Origin: Ascarosepion bandense
Lineage: Eukaryota > Mollusca > Cephalopoda > Sepiida > Sepiidae
Length of the DNA stretch: 64,000 nt
Assembly: GCA_037127315.1 (NCBI GenBank)
Contig: JBBBDQ010000332.1
Coordinates: 556,001 to 620,000 of the forward strand
Direction: 5' to 3'
Under the pieces are notes generated by a model. That model saw only the letters and a program-made list of their open reading frames with translations. It made no database searches and had not been told where the DNA came from. This document shows positions 42,564 through 52,060 of this stretch, one piece after another. The position numbers and the translations under genes were made by a program. The stretch's first letter is position 1, and every line of letters starts with the position of its first letter.

Positions 42564-42881
42564 GCTGTGCAAGCCAGTAAACCAGCTGTCCTCATATGCC
42601 GAGGCACACACTTGATTGTCCAAAAGATGTCGGCCAATAGCGGAATCCAGAACAGATTGTGTTGTTCTTATAGGTCTGAGAGAGCCACTGGAACGTATAT
42701 TAGCGGGGACGTGTTGGGAAACCCGCGTCTCCAACCTCAGATCGGTACGTCCTATGTATGCCGCATCACAACAGCATTTAAATTTGTAAACAATGGAACT
42801 GTTTCGAAAATAGGACAACCTATCTTTACTGAAGGAAGGAAACACAGGTCTAATCTGAAAAACAACACTTAACTGGACCAC
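42444..42881 (-). CDS. PLE GIY-YIG endonuclease domain (145 aa)
   Basis: Nuclease half of a Penelope-like protein, used by intact elements to nick the target. Residues 31-36 VYKFKC form the first strand, with cysteines at 36-38 as in PLE relatives. Residues 42-46 YIGRT are the YIG motif, followed by R53 and QH at 56-57 in the position of the conserved Arg/His helix. The remainder, with DLRLETRVSQHV and later LRILEAICLK (catalytic Glu region at about 116), fits the family. The frame is separated from the RT ORF by a stop and about 55 bases that should be continuous in an intact element, so it is not a free-standing gene. Confidence 0.75.
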   Translation of the reverse strand: MVQLSVVFQIRPVFPSFSKDRLSYFRNSSIVYKFKCCCDAAYIGRTDLRLETRVSQHVPANIRSSGSLRPIRTTQSVLDSAIGRHLLDNQVCASAYEDSWFTGLHSARSTHHLRILEAICLKIQQPSLCRQKERFLRSLQLLVNL

Positions 42882-42936
42882 AAAATATCAGGACGAAACA
42901 CATGCCGAAACTCTGTCGGCTACAGTTTGACATCTT

Positions 42937-43734
42937 CTACCAAGCCAGGGTATCTGTCCCTTGTATCTGAAAATACAAGGGACAGCGGCTAGGTCCTTCA
43001 ACCTTAGGTTCTTTATAACGTTTGATCTTGCGATCAATTACCCGTTTCACCACATTAACCGGGTACCCGTTGCCTTCGAAAATCTCCTGCATGCGAATTA
43101 ATTCGCTTTCTAAACATTCAGGAGAACAAATATTCAAGGCACGGTGAACCAAGGTTTCTATCAGGCCCAGTTTACGAGACTTAGGGACAAACGATTTCCA
43201 ATTAGTATACAAACCAGTGAAAGTTGGTTTGCGAAAAACAGAAGACACGAAAGCACCGTCCCGCCGCTGAACAAGGACATCTAAAAATGGGAGACATCCA
43301 TCCCTTTCAATCTCCATGGTAAACTGAAGGGAAGGATGTAAAGAATTCAGCTGACCTAAAAATTGTTCAGCATCAATGGCGCTGTCAAATAAAGAGAAGG
43401 TATCATCAACATATGTGGCAAACTCAAACAACTTAGTTTTAACCTCAGAACACTTGTCGACGGACTTAGGAACATGATGGATGATTTGAGAGTATAATAA
43501 CTCAAACTCAGAAAAAATCCTTTCCTTATTAACAGCAGAGGGAGGAATACAAAATTCCAATCCACGGGATAGAACAGAAAGCTCAATACCAGTGGGATTA
43601 ATATTGGAATAATTGAAAATGTGTCGGTGTAGATCACCTGACACAGAACCAAACCGTCTGGTGATTAAGTATTCTAGGTACTTATTATTTCTCCCATTTG
43701 CAGATTCTTCCCAACCGAAACCTGCAATTAACAA
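42937..43734 (-). CDS. PLE reverse transcriptase, internally deleted (265 aa)
   Basis: Residues 108-112 YVDDT are the RT catalytic box, followed by GCLPFLDVLV at 146-155 and RKPTFTGLYTNW at 168-179, both hallmark PLE blocks. Residues 71-106 (ERIFSEFELLYSQI ... KTKLFEF) belong to the region before the RT fingers. They run straight into YVDDT, so the finger and palm motifs 1 to 4, normally well over 100 residues, are missing. The enzyme cannot be functional. The deletion keeps the frame open, which makes the ORF look healthier than it is. Confidence 0.8.
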   Translation of the reverse strand: MLIAGFGWEESANGRNNKYLEYLITRRFGSVSGDLHRHIFNYSNINPTGIELSVLSRGLEFCIPPSAVNKERIFSEFELLYSQIIHHVPKSVDKCSEVKTKLFEFATYVDDTFSLFDSAIDAEQFLGQLNSLHPSLQFTMEIERDGCLPFLDVLVQRRDGAFVSSVFRKPTFTGLYTNWKSFVPKSRKLGLIETLVHRALNICSPECLESELIRMQEIFEGNGYPVNVVKRVIDRKIKRYKEPKVEGPSRCPLYFQIQGTDTLAW

Positions 43735-43758
43735 AAAAAGCGAGAGAACCGGAAATAA

Positions 43759-44124
43759 TCAAAGAAGCTCATTTCTGTTTTGATTTTGTTCAAATTTGAA
43801 CGAAAAGAACGTAAGGCACCCATTTGAGCGATCAAACAATTTATCAAGCTCATACTTAACTAAAGAATGTTCAACTGAGGTATTAGTGGCTTTAATTCTG
43901 GCTAACCGCTTCTGAATATAACAAGGCATGACACCACAAGACAAACAAGATTTGAGAAAAGATCTTCTGATTCTCAAATTATTCATCCTATGCCATACTC
44001 TTACAACCTGATTAATCTGGCCGATGATATTTCCGGGGTACCGTCGACGTAAATATATAAATAACGATTTGTACCCACAGAATTTACTAATGGCTTTAAA
44101 AAGAACAGACGTCATATTACTCAA
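43759..44124 (-). CDS. PLE N-terminal region (121 aa)
   Basis: MSNMTSVLFKAISKFCGYK opens within the upstream long repeat. The middle part (RRYPGNIIGQINQV, RSFLKSCLSCGVMPCYIQ, RLARIKATNTSVEHSLVKYE) resembles the N-terminal segment that precedes the RT in PLE proteins. It ends at a stop 25 bases from the RT ORF and was probably one frame with it. The YGYKSLF-type start is also seen at 9.94 kb. Confidence 0.65.
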   Translation of the reverse strand: MSNMTSVLFKAISKFCGYKSLFIYLRRRYPGNIIGQINQVVRVWHRMNNLRIRRSFLKSCLSCGVMPCYIQKRLARIKATNTSVEHSLVKYELDKLFDRSNGCLTFFSFKFEQNQNRNELL

Positions 44125-44460
44125 ACTCGAGGAACCTTTCGGCCAACTCTTATCAAGGGTTCTCGTTGGCTTTTATTTTAAAGGAAATAAGGAAAAGGAC
44201 AAGGCAAAATAAATTACTTACAATGCTGGGAGACGATGGAACTCGTTTAAAAATAAATTTATTGAAAAACACACATAAAATATAAGGGGGTGTACACATA
44301 CAATTCCACAAGAGTGTTTAAAAGTGAAAAAATGTTACACTCACAGACTCACCAGCAATTGTAAGGAGCGTAAAAACCGCTTTTTCTGTCTGCACAGGCT
44401 CGGCTGTTGAATTTTCAAGCAAATTGCTTCCAAAATACGTAGATGATGTGTAGACCGAGC
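44090..44460 (-). repeat. PLE direct long repeat (upstream copy)
   Basis: Second direct repeat of the PLE. It contains the start of the N-terminal ORF and ends in the first arm of a 21-bp palindrome. Confidence 0.85.
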
Positions 44461-44482
44461 ACTCGGTCTACACATCATCTAC
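44439..44482. repeat. 21-bp perfect palindrome at the PLE edge
   Basis: Arm GTAGATGATGTGTAGACCGAG (44439-44459; one base is dropped if counted from the second) faces its exact complement at 44462-44482 across CA. The second arm lies outside the long repeat. Confidence 0.85.
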
Positions 44483-45113
44483 ATGTTTTATATATATATA
44501 AAAGACAAGATGTTTGTGTGTGTGTCTGTTTATCTACCTGTATGTCTGTATTTTTTTCAGCCCTTTTATTTTAGTTTTTGCTTCGGGTTTGGCTCTAAGT
44601 AAGTATAATTGTAGTTCTTAGTCTCAGCCATGATACCATTTACTCAAAGGACTTATTTAGCCTTCAAAATTCACTTTACGACGAAAAACTTATTTGATAT
44701 CGATACCAGGAAATCAAAATTTGACTTACATCCATTCATTTTTCTTTCAGTCTACGTTTTCGCTTTAACTGGAAACAACTATTGCTTTTTAGCCTTTCGT
44801 GCCAACGTCTAAAGATTCTGGGCTTCAGGACCATGGAGTAGTTTTAAAACCTTCATTACACCCGAGCAACGCCGGGCTATACTGCTAGTATTTAATAATT
44901 GCCTATATTGCAGTTTCATCAAAGAAAGAACTTAAAAAAATTAGGGTGATGAGGACGAATTCATCTTTGCATCCTTGCCTTGTAAAGTTTTCCAAATTAA
45001 TACTAACAAGAGAACCATTCTATTTTCATTTGGCAATAAATACTAAAAATAGTATGAAATACATTATTTCTTAAAAAATAACTGGGGTTGCTTAATAATT
45101 ATGGCCGGCAGTG

Positions 45114-45365
45114 TAGGTATTATGACCATAGCAGAAATCGATATATGATGATGATAAAAATAATTCTGACCTGAAGGTATTTCTAACTGATCACCACCTG
45201 CAAAATTGAGACCTGCTTTTATCAATGCTAGTCGTCATATCGTTCACATTTGACTGTCATGCTTGTGCCAGGTATACTCTCATCAGACAGTGCGTCATGG
45301 TGGATATACTGGGCTTTGTACATTTGCGTCCGTATCACCTTTATTGAAATGTTTCTCTCTGACTC
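45114..45365 (+). repeat. Resumed LINE 3' UTR and a TAA-associated repeat
   Basis: 45116-45150 (GGTATTATGACCATAGCAG) is the remaining 3' end of the LINE split at 41699. 45165-45365 is the repeat also found at 32340-32503 and 47815-47980, each time just before TAA units. Confidence 0.65.
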
Positions 45366-45366
45366 G

Positions 45367-45411
<45 letters not shown>
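45366..45411. repeat. (TAA)n microsatellite, 5' flank of LINE copy 2
   Basis: Perfect ATA/TAA run ending exactly at the 5'-truncation point of the LINE. Confidence 0.9.
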
Positions 45412-47222
45412 TAGGTACATTTCAGGGTGATTCTTTGTCTCTCTTACTATTCTGCATATCATTAATAGCACTAACCAGTCAACTTAATAAAACAGAATGT
45501 GGTTATAAAATAGGCCCAAAAAAAATAAGCCATCTATTTTACATGGATGACTTAAAGGTTGTATGCTAAGAATGATAATGAGCTGGAAGGTCTTTCGCAA
45601 ACTGTAAAATGCTTCAGCAAAGATATTGGAATGAAATTCAATTTGAATAAATGTGCTAAAGCTACAGTTTTACGTGGATCACTACAAAAACATCCTCAAT
45701 TTGATTAGACCCTGCTGTAACAATAAAAGATATACAGCCAGAAGAAGCTTATAAATACCTAGGAGTAAATGAGGGTGAAAAAATTCACCATAAAAAATGA
45801 AAGAAATAGTGCGTAAAGAGTACTATAGAAGGCTACGAATGATATTAAAAACTGAATTGAATTCTCAGAACAGAATTATGGCCATTAATAGCCTTGCGAT
45901 CCCAGTTGTCCAATATGGTTTCAACATCTTAAACTGGGCTCTAAACGACATCAGGCGAATGGATTCTAAAACAAGAAAGCTTCTTTCTAAGCATAAGATG
46001 CATCATCCAAAGGCTGATGTAGACCGTTTATACATACCCCATAAAGAAGGTGGAAGAGGTCTTATTCAGCTAGAATTGTCATACAAGACAACATCTATTG
46101 GCTTACTAACATACATAGAAACAACAAAAGACTGGATGATACAATTAGTAAAGCAACATGACGAAAGAAAGAACAAACATTCAATAATACAAGAAGGCAG
46201 TAAATTCAAACAAGATTTACAGTTAGAAGATTCGGTAGAAAAGCAAAACAGAAACCAAGGACCAACTATTGCGGCAAAAAATATGAAAATGAAATCCAAA
46301 GATAAAGATAAAGCTCTTGAACAGATGAAACAACGCTGGCAAGACAATCCTCTGCATGGCCAATATCCAGAACGTGCCAATAAATCTAATGTTGATAAAG
46401 TTAATATTCATCGATGGTTACGTGCATCTGGATTAAAGTCTCAGTCTGAAGGCTTTATTCTTGCAGCGCAAGACCAAAGTCTTTTCACTAGAAACTTTCA
46501 GGCAAATATTATACATAATAATATGGATCCAAACTGCAGGTTTTGTGATAAACACCAAGAAACAATAGACCATCTAATCTCAGGCTCTCCTGTGCTTGCC
46601 CCAAATGAATATCAAAATCGCCACGATAGACTGGGGCAATATTTACATTAGACAATGTGCAAACACTATGGAAAATCTGTAAACAAACACTGGCATGAAC
46701 ATCACCCAGCACCGGTTACAGAAATAGAAGATGTAACCATTCTATGGGATTATACCATCTACACAGACAGAAAAATTGAAGCAGACAGGCCGGACATTAT
46801 TGTTAAAAACCAGAAAGAAAAAACTTGTCTATTAATTGATATGGCTTGTCCAGTGGATTGTAACATAGCAACCAAGGAATTTGAAAAACTGTCAAAATAT
46901 AAAAACCTGGAAATTGAAATAAAAAAAATATGGAAATTGAAAACAAGAGTTGTGCCAGTGATAGTAGATGCACTTGGAACGATAAAAAATGGAACAAAAC
47001 AACACATTGAAAGAATCCCTGGAAACCCCAGCTTAAGAGATATACAAAAATTTGTCTTATTAAGTACAGCCCACACACTAAGGATAACTTTGTCTATATA
47101 ACGCTAGGAATGATGGGGAAGATAGAAAAAACATGAAATGGAGCCATAACAACACGCCACACCCTGCCTTAGGTCTTCCCGCAGACTTGTTTGGTAGTGC
47201 GACCATAGCAGAAATCGAAATA
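45412..47222 (+). mobile_element. R4/Dong-like LINE copy 2, longest in window
   Basis: Begins in RT motif B (GTFQGDSLSLLLFCISLIAL) and has the catalytic box FYMDDLK at 45538-45558. It continues to the post-RT region, zinc knuckle and restriction-like endonuclease, then a 3' UTR ending ATGATGAAAAATGACATAA and (TAA)n. The 5' half of the ORF is missing (5' truncation). The reading frame is nearly intact: a TGA at about 45795 (shared with copy 1), and one TAG at 46649-46651 where copy 1 has TGG. It is 90% or so alike to copy 1 by eye. Confidence 0.85.
45797..47101 (+). pseudogene. R4/Dong-like ORF: post-RT, CCHC and endonuclease
   Basis: One frame (284 + 148 residues) interrupted by a single TAG. 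Residues 1-60 are RT thumb-side sequence (KEYYRRLRMILKTELNSQNR). Residues 84-100 include GGRGLIQLELSYK. A zinc knuckle lies at C247, C250, H259, with the fourth ligand changed to Ser264 (Cys in copy 1). After the stop, residues about 40-60 of the second part carry DRPDIIVKNQKEK and LLIDMACP, the PD...D nuclease core, and later KLSKYKNLEIEI with a Lys-Tyr pair typical of the R2/R4 nuclease. In an active element it would nick the target and prime reverse transcription. Confidence 0.8.
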
Positions 47223-47236
47223 TGATGAAAAATGAC

Positions 47237-47239
<3 letters not shown>

Positions 47240-47285
<46 letters not shown>

Positions 47286-47345
47286 TACTAATAATAATAA
47301 TACTAATAATAATACTAATACTACTACTACTACTAATAATAATAA
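47240..47345. repeat. (TAA)n/(TAC)n array between two LINE copies
   Basis: About 100 bases of TAA units with TAC variants. It serves as 3' flank of copy 2 and 5' flank of the next fragment. Translated frames here are runs of Leu or Val and not genes. Confidence 0.9.
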
Positions 47346-47622
47346 TATACAGACAGAAAGTTTGAAGGAAATATGCAGGACATTATTGTTAAAAACCAAA
47401 AGAAAAAAACTTGCTTAATAATTGATATGGCTTGTCCAGCGAATTGTAACATGGCAAACAACGCACTAAGGAGAAATTTGTCTATGTAACACTAGGGATG
47501 TTAAGGAGATATGTAAATCATTAAATTGGAGCATCAACAACACACCACGACCTGCCTTAGGTCTTCCTGCAGATTTGGTTGGTAGTGCGACCATAACAGA
47601 AATAATTTATAATGAAAAATGA
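47346..47622 (+). mobile_element. R4/Dong-like LINE fragment with internal deletion
   Basis: TACAGACAGAAAGTTTGAAGG and GGACATTATTGTTAAAAACC (endonuclease), LLIIDMACPANC, then after ATGGCAAACAACG an abrupt jump to the ORF end (CACTAAGGAGAAATTTGTC) and the 3' UTR, ending AAAATGACATAATAATTG. About 250 bases of the endonuclease are deleted. Confidence 0.75.
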
Positions 47623-47814
47623 CATAATAATTGTACCTTTGTTCAGGATCAAAATATGTGTGGGAGCATCATGCCAAATTGCCGACGGAATTTTTTTTAT
47701 TCTTCTGAATGACTAGGCGCCAATGGTGACTTGGAGACAACTTTAATCGAAAACCGTCTGAGATGACTTGGTTACTCGATCTGAATGTGTTTCTATTTTT
47801 TTTTTGCGTTGCTT

Positions 47815-47985
47815 TTACCAAAATCTGTCGTCATATCGATCATATTTTCCTGTGATGCACGTACCTTGTATACCCTTATCAGACTGGATGTCATAATGGG
47901 TATATTAGATTTTGTAGATTTGTATTCCAGTGTTACTTTGTTGGCATGCTGTTCTCTCAATTAAAAACACTTACAATAATAGCAA
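47815..47985. repeat. TAA-associated repeat, third copy
   Basis: GTCGTCATATCGATCATATTTTC, TGTATACCCTTATCAGAC, GGTATATTAGATTTTGTAGATTT correspond to 32340-32503 and 45165-45365. Ends at AATTAAAAACACTTACAATAATAG. Confidence 0.55.
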
Positions 47986-48109
47986 CAATAATTTGCTCTG
48001 GTGTTATCTGCAAAATGAAATTGATATTTTTGTAGACTGGCTATCATGTGGGGTGCTTGAAACATTTGTGCCTCAGCACCGCTTAATAATAGTGCCTCAT
48101 ATATACAGG

Positions 48110-48260
48110 TGAAGTAATGGATAGAGGCTCGGATTGAGAAATCAAAATTCACTTACCTGCTAATACCCTTGGGGGAGGCATGAACCTATATTTTCTCTCT
48201 TCAAGTATGGGTAAAATAGGTTCTATAGCCTGGAGGAGCAACCGATCAAGGAGAAATACT
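48110..48260 (+). mobile_element. SINE scrap, strongly decayed
   Basis: AGGCTCGGATTGAGAAATC, ATTCACTTACCTGCTAATACCC, TTCTATAGCCTGG follow the order of the tRNA-SINE body with many gaps. Confidence 0.5.
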
Positions 48261-48299
48261 ATTCTGAATACAAACCCCCAACTATGATTTTTTAATAAT

Positions 48300-49755
48300 T
48301 GCCTCCAGTAAATTGCTGAAAAAAAAGTAAAAAAACAAAAGAAAAACAGCATAGTATGAAGAAAAATGGTCCCAAACTTAATATAGAACAAATTTTTCCA
48401 TCAAAATGTTTATGTTATTATTAAGAGAAAAATATCAAAGAATGTTTTAATTATTTGTTAATTTTTTTTTAATCCTTCATAGCACGTTCCAAATTTTGGT
48501 AAAAATCTTTCTTTTTTTTATTTTCGTTAGTAAAAAGCCAAATCATTACGAGAGTTTACAATAGGAAACGAAAACTCGGTTTTTTTTCCGGTTACAAACA
48601 CATTAATTTAGAAATTCTTGCAAAAATCAAAAATCGTCAGAAACTTATTCACAAATGACTGAAATTATTTTTTACATTATTATTTAAAAAGAATCTTAGT
48701 AAAAATTATTTTTTGTTCACATCTGTTATCCCACCTCCACGTAAATTAATGAAATTTTAAGAATTAAATTCTGTAGACAAAATTGGTATTACTAGTTAAA
48801 CGCAGGACTCATTGAGTAATGTAAATTATGCATTCATTTTTGTTAAACATTTAGCCCCTATTACCGAAAGTCTTCTCCGAATAGTAAAATAAAAAATGCA
48901 ATAAAACAATTACAGTATTTAATTAGATAGGCTTTTTATTGCTTTAATTAATAATATATATTAAGGATAATATATGCTGAAGAAAAACATCGATTTTTTA
49001 AATTATAATAATTTATAATGTTTCAAAAATATATTTAAAATATTTCAAAGATCTGTAGATGTTAGGTTTGCAAGTTATTAAGGGAAGACGATGTTTACTA
49101 ATCGAAAATTGAAAAGTTTATTACAAATCATCTGGCCATCATATTTTTAAAATAATCTTAATTTTTTTGTGTATTTAATTTTTTTTTTGTATGGTAATTT
49201 ATACGTGTACATTAAAAGGTCATATGTTTCACGGTTTCTTTCCTTCATAGGAAAAAATTTAGACAATTTTATCAACTTCGGTGAGCATTCACTTATTTTA
49301 TCTCGCATCTATTGAGCTCTCATTACATTTCATGTCCGATAAAAAGCTCAGAATGTTTAATACTGTGATTACGAAAGAGTTCCATTCTAAATTTCATGCT
49401 ATAAATAAGTAGTAATTGTATAAATTAGATTAATTTATCATTACATTTGCTAATTTTCCAAAAATAAAGTTTCACAGATGTATATTTATTTTTGCAAGGA
49501 TTTTAAAACCAAGAATTAAATTTTGTTTACAAATGTATCGATAGCTCAAAAATAGTCAAAAATTGAAAAATTAAAAAGAATTCTCAAAATCTTCAATTCC
49601 AAACAATATAATTCCTGTTTGAAATACACCAGAGTGTTTTGCTTACTGGAAATAGTAAATTTAATCATTTAGCTTTAATTAAAACGAAATAAAAGTTTTA
49701 ATAAAACTTTTTATTTTTAAATGCTAGTCATCAAAAATGAGTGGAGGTACCTAGA
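48300..49755 (+). repeat. AT-rich repeat of about 2 kb, copy 2
   Basis: Parallels 25690-27715 with internal deletions: AACAGCATAGTATGAAG, CAATAAAACAATTACAG, ACTAATCGAAAATTGAAAAG, GAAATACACCAGAGTGTTTTG and the end CAAAAATGAGTGGAGGTACC. No coding capacity. Confidence 0.6.
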
Positions 49756-49958
49756 AATAGCCTCACCAATTGGACAAGAGTGGTGAGTATGGTTATAGCC
49801 CCGAGGACATGGTCACATCAGAGAAGGGCTCCTCCAATGGGGCCAAAAAGACAATTTGGACAATTTTTATATAATTTATGTCCTGAAAAAAAAAAAAGAA
49901 AAAAATCACGAAAAAAATTATCTAAAAAACTTAACCATATGTTGTCTGCCATTTATAA

Positions 49959-49962
<4 letters not shown>

Positions 49963-50001
<39 letters not shown>
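49963..50001. repeat. (TA)n microsatellite
   Basis: Perfect TA run adjoining the tail of the next repeat. Confidence 0.9.
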
Positions 50002-50005
<4 letters not shown>

Positions 50006-50157
50006 CGTATCACCCCGATCAAGGCGGTAACGCCACTGATGTGCTACGTAATAGTGAGAAGATTGAAAAAGATAAAGCCAGAAACCACATCCTAAACAGG
50101 GAACAAGGGATGAGCCTCTTCACCTGTTCAATAGACGTGAGTGGAGTGTGAACCGGG

Positions 50158-50162
<5 letters not shown>
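50002..50162 (-). repeat. Tail-sharing SINE-like repeat, monomer
   Basis: Reverse unit between two (TA)n tracts: tail ATCACCCCGATCAAGGCGGT, body, head GTGTGAACCGGGCGATA. Bases inside the tail are lost (GTGCTACGTAA). Confidence 0.75.
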
Positions 50163-50201
<39 letters not shown>

Positions 50202-50229
50202 TGTATAATTACTTAGTCTTTGGTCATAA

Positions 50230-50745
50230 TAAAATTAGACCAGTGCACATTTGTATTAAAAAGTGTTCAATACAATTATATTGTAGAACTTTTGAATATT
50301 TTCCATTTGTAAACGAGTTATTACGCGACTTAGGTTTCTAACATGAGTGGTGTCTTCAGGCAATTTTCAATAACTGATTTTACCGTTCACCTTATTTCTT
50401 TATAAACCCTCACTTAACGGTGGTTTTTTAACGCTCACATGGCAGGGAATTTTCTGGGTCTTTTCTATACTTTGATTTCAATTTCCAGACGTGGCTAGCC
50501 AATTTTGTACAGTTTTTTAAGTTTTTTTATTTTGAATGTAGACTTGTGATTGAACCACCTGGTCTTAAATGTGTCTTTGGTTGATCCCAAATATATTTTA
50601 TTTTGGCCATTTAAGCCATGTGCTTTTGCCTTGTAAATGCCTTCTTTTGTATTGTAAAATCCTTGAAGTGGAAATTTATTTTTGTCTCTGCAGTTGCATT
50701 CTTTATTAGTGGTCTTGTCTTTTTACAATGCTATCTTAATTTCTG
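50230..50745 (-). pseudogene. Retroelement GIY-YIG endonuclease fragment and 3' UTR
   Basis: Minus strand: CNCRDKNKFPLQGFYNTKEG (50705-50650), GIYKAKAHG, IYLGSTKDTFKTRWFNHKST, and ASHVWKLKSKYRK (about 50490). It has a cysteine lead-in, GIY and YLG strands, the R-x3-H helix and the following WKLK block. The UTR (50460-50300) is the inverted counterpart of 51090-51250. The C-terminal knuckle that should follow WKLK is absent here and lies on the other strand at 50885-51035. Confidence 0.65.
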
Positions 50746-50884
50746 GCGTTTATTTTTTATGAAACTATCTAAAGTACGAGTGCCACTATAACTTAAATTG
50801 ATTGTGGTTCTATTGAAAATTTTGCTTAGTTCTGATCCTTTTAGAAAGTGTCATTCTATCAGTTAAAAATATTTGTTCTATTTT

Positions 50885-51247
50885 GAGTATAGTAAAAAAA
50901 GCCAAGCCTTACAACGGTGGCAAAATATGTAGACTATGCGAGGAAGAAAAGTTAGAGATTATGCTATTACCAAACAAAAATGAACTATTGAATGAAAGAA
51001 CGGAAATTATAACTAAGTGCAACAATACTAAAAAATACCTATTAGCTTAATACAATCATGGATGAAAACGTTATAATTTCTTGTAATTTTAGAAATTGTG
51101 CGTTCAAAAATTTCCTGCACGTGAGCGTTCAAAAACAAAAAACCGTTACGTGAGCATTCATAAAAAAAACAATGGCAAACGGTAAAATTAGTTATTGAAA
51201 ACATCATGGTAGAAGCCTAGGTCGTGTAATAACTCTTTTATAAATGG

Positions 51248-51250
<3 letters not shown>
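50885..51250 (+). pseudogene. Same GIY-YIG element, C-terminal part, inverted
   Basis: Plus strand: AKPYNGGKICRLCEEEKLEI, LLPNKNELLNERTEIITKC, then stop and UTR (CGTGAGCGTTCAAAAAC ...). CRLC-x2-EK...LLN-x-R-x-E...KC is the block that follows the nuclease domain in this group. With the minus-strand piece at 50.5 kb it forms a head-to-head arrangement. Confidence 0.6.

Positions 51251-51330
<80 letters not shown>
51250..51330. repeat. (TA)n(TG)n(AG)n compound microsatellite
   Basis: Three dinucleotide runs in a row, leading straight into the family A element. Confidence 0.95.
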
Positions 51331-51447
51331 CCCATAGCTCAGAGGGTGAATCGCCGACTGGCGCCATTTCGGTCGGGTTTAAATTCTGAGTTAAAAGCAC
51401 TCGGAGTCTAACCGTACTGACACAGCGAAATACATCTGTCGTCGGAT

Positions 51448-51450
<3 letters not shown>
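51331..51450 (+). mobile_element. Family A short element, 3' part with broken hammerhead
   Basis: CCCATAGCTCAGAGGGTGAATC (A-box-like), GGTCGGGTTTAAATTCTG (B-box-like), GGAGTCTAACCGTACTGA then CACAGCGAAATACATCTGTC and GTCGGATGAC. Eleven or so bases of the ribozyme (TGAGCTGTGAT) are deleted, removing half the core and stem II. Ends at (TA)n. Confidence 0.7.
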
Positions 51451-51506
<56 letters not shown>

Positions 51507-51849
51507 ATTACTTCTATGATTATTTTAGTGTGAAAAACTCACAAATCTCGGACGACCCATGTGAAATCAAGTGACTGTTTATATGCGAGTATGAGTCGAT
51601 TCGACTTTTTCAATTTTATCTGAGAAATGGGTAAAAATAAAAAATCCTGTGTTATTCTGCACATATATACATATACAAAAATAAATCGAAATTCTTTTTA
51701 AAATATTCGGGATCATCAGATTGCAATAAGCTTTACAATATATGATTAGAAAATATAGTTTTACTTATTAACAATATCTTCTAAAACTGAATTTCAAAAG
51801 ATTTAAAACAAATTCTTCAATTTAAAATTGAAACAAAATGAAAACAAAT

Positions 51850-52060
51850 CTACTAAAACTCATTTATCATCGACAATTTTTTCTTCAGACAATATTGTCT
51901 TTAAATACATATTATTCATAAAATCAATTAAAAGCTTCTTTAATTAAACAGTGTCTTAGTTTTATTGCGTTTTTTATTTTTTGAATCTGAACAAACGGGA
52001 TCTAAATTTGTAGCCGCTTGTTTTATTTTAAAATTTACCAGGAACAACCCAAAGTTTTTA
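51850..52060 (-). repeat. AT-rich 2-kb repeat, inverted fragment
   Basis: TTCAGACAATATTGTC, AATACATATTATTCATAAAATC and AGTTTTATTGCGTTTTTT match the reverse complement of about 26270-26380. Confidence 0.5.

Larger units (their letters stand above)
42201..44460 (-). mobile_element. Penelope-like element with long direct repeats
   Basis: Coding parts on the minus strand, in order: N-terminal ORF (44124-43759), RT ORF (43734-42937), GIY-YIG ORF (42881-42444). The flanks are two direct repeats of about 365 bases (44090-44460 and 42201-42563), the so-called pLTRs of PLEs. The N-terminal ORF starts within the upstream repeat and the GIY-YIG ORF ends within the downstream repeat. It is flanked by TA runs. 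Inactive because of a deletion in the RT and frame breaks. Confidence 0.85.
41864..44888 (+). mobile_element. Helitron-like termini inside the Tc1/mariner element
   Basis: The right end has the Helitron signature: a small hairpin CCCG-AGCAACGC-CGGG shortly before ACTGCTAG, followed by T (44889). A candidate left end is TCTATCTAAACTTATTTAT at 41864 after an A, leading into GAACTTTGTCTGTGTGTG, typical of this group; insertion between A and T fits. A second 5'-like start (TATAAAAGACAAGATGTTTG TGTG) lies at about 44490, so two copies may be overlaid. No Rep/helicase coding was found. Confidence 0.55.
41700..45113. mobile_element. Tc1/mariner-type element with TA duplication
   Basis: Terminal inverted repeats: the left end CACTACTAGCCATAATTATTA faces the right end whose complement is CACTGCCGGCCATAATTATTA. 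Similarity extends about 150 bases inward (TTTCATACTATTT, TAGTATTTATTGCCAA). TA is present at both edges (41698-41699, 45114-45115) and the LINE reads through when the element is removed. No transposase was found; the interior is filled by a Helitron-like sequence and a Penelope-like element, so this is a non-autonomous or gutted copy. Confidence 0.8.
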
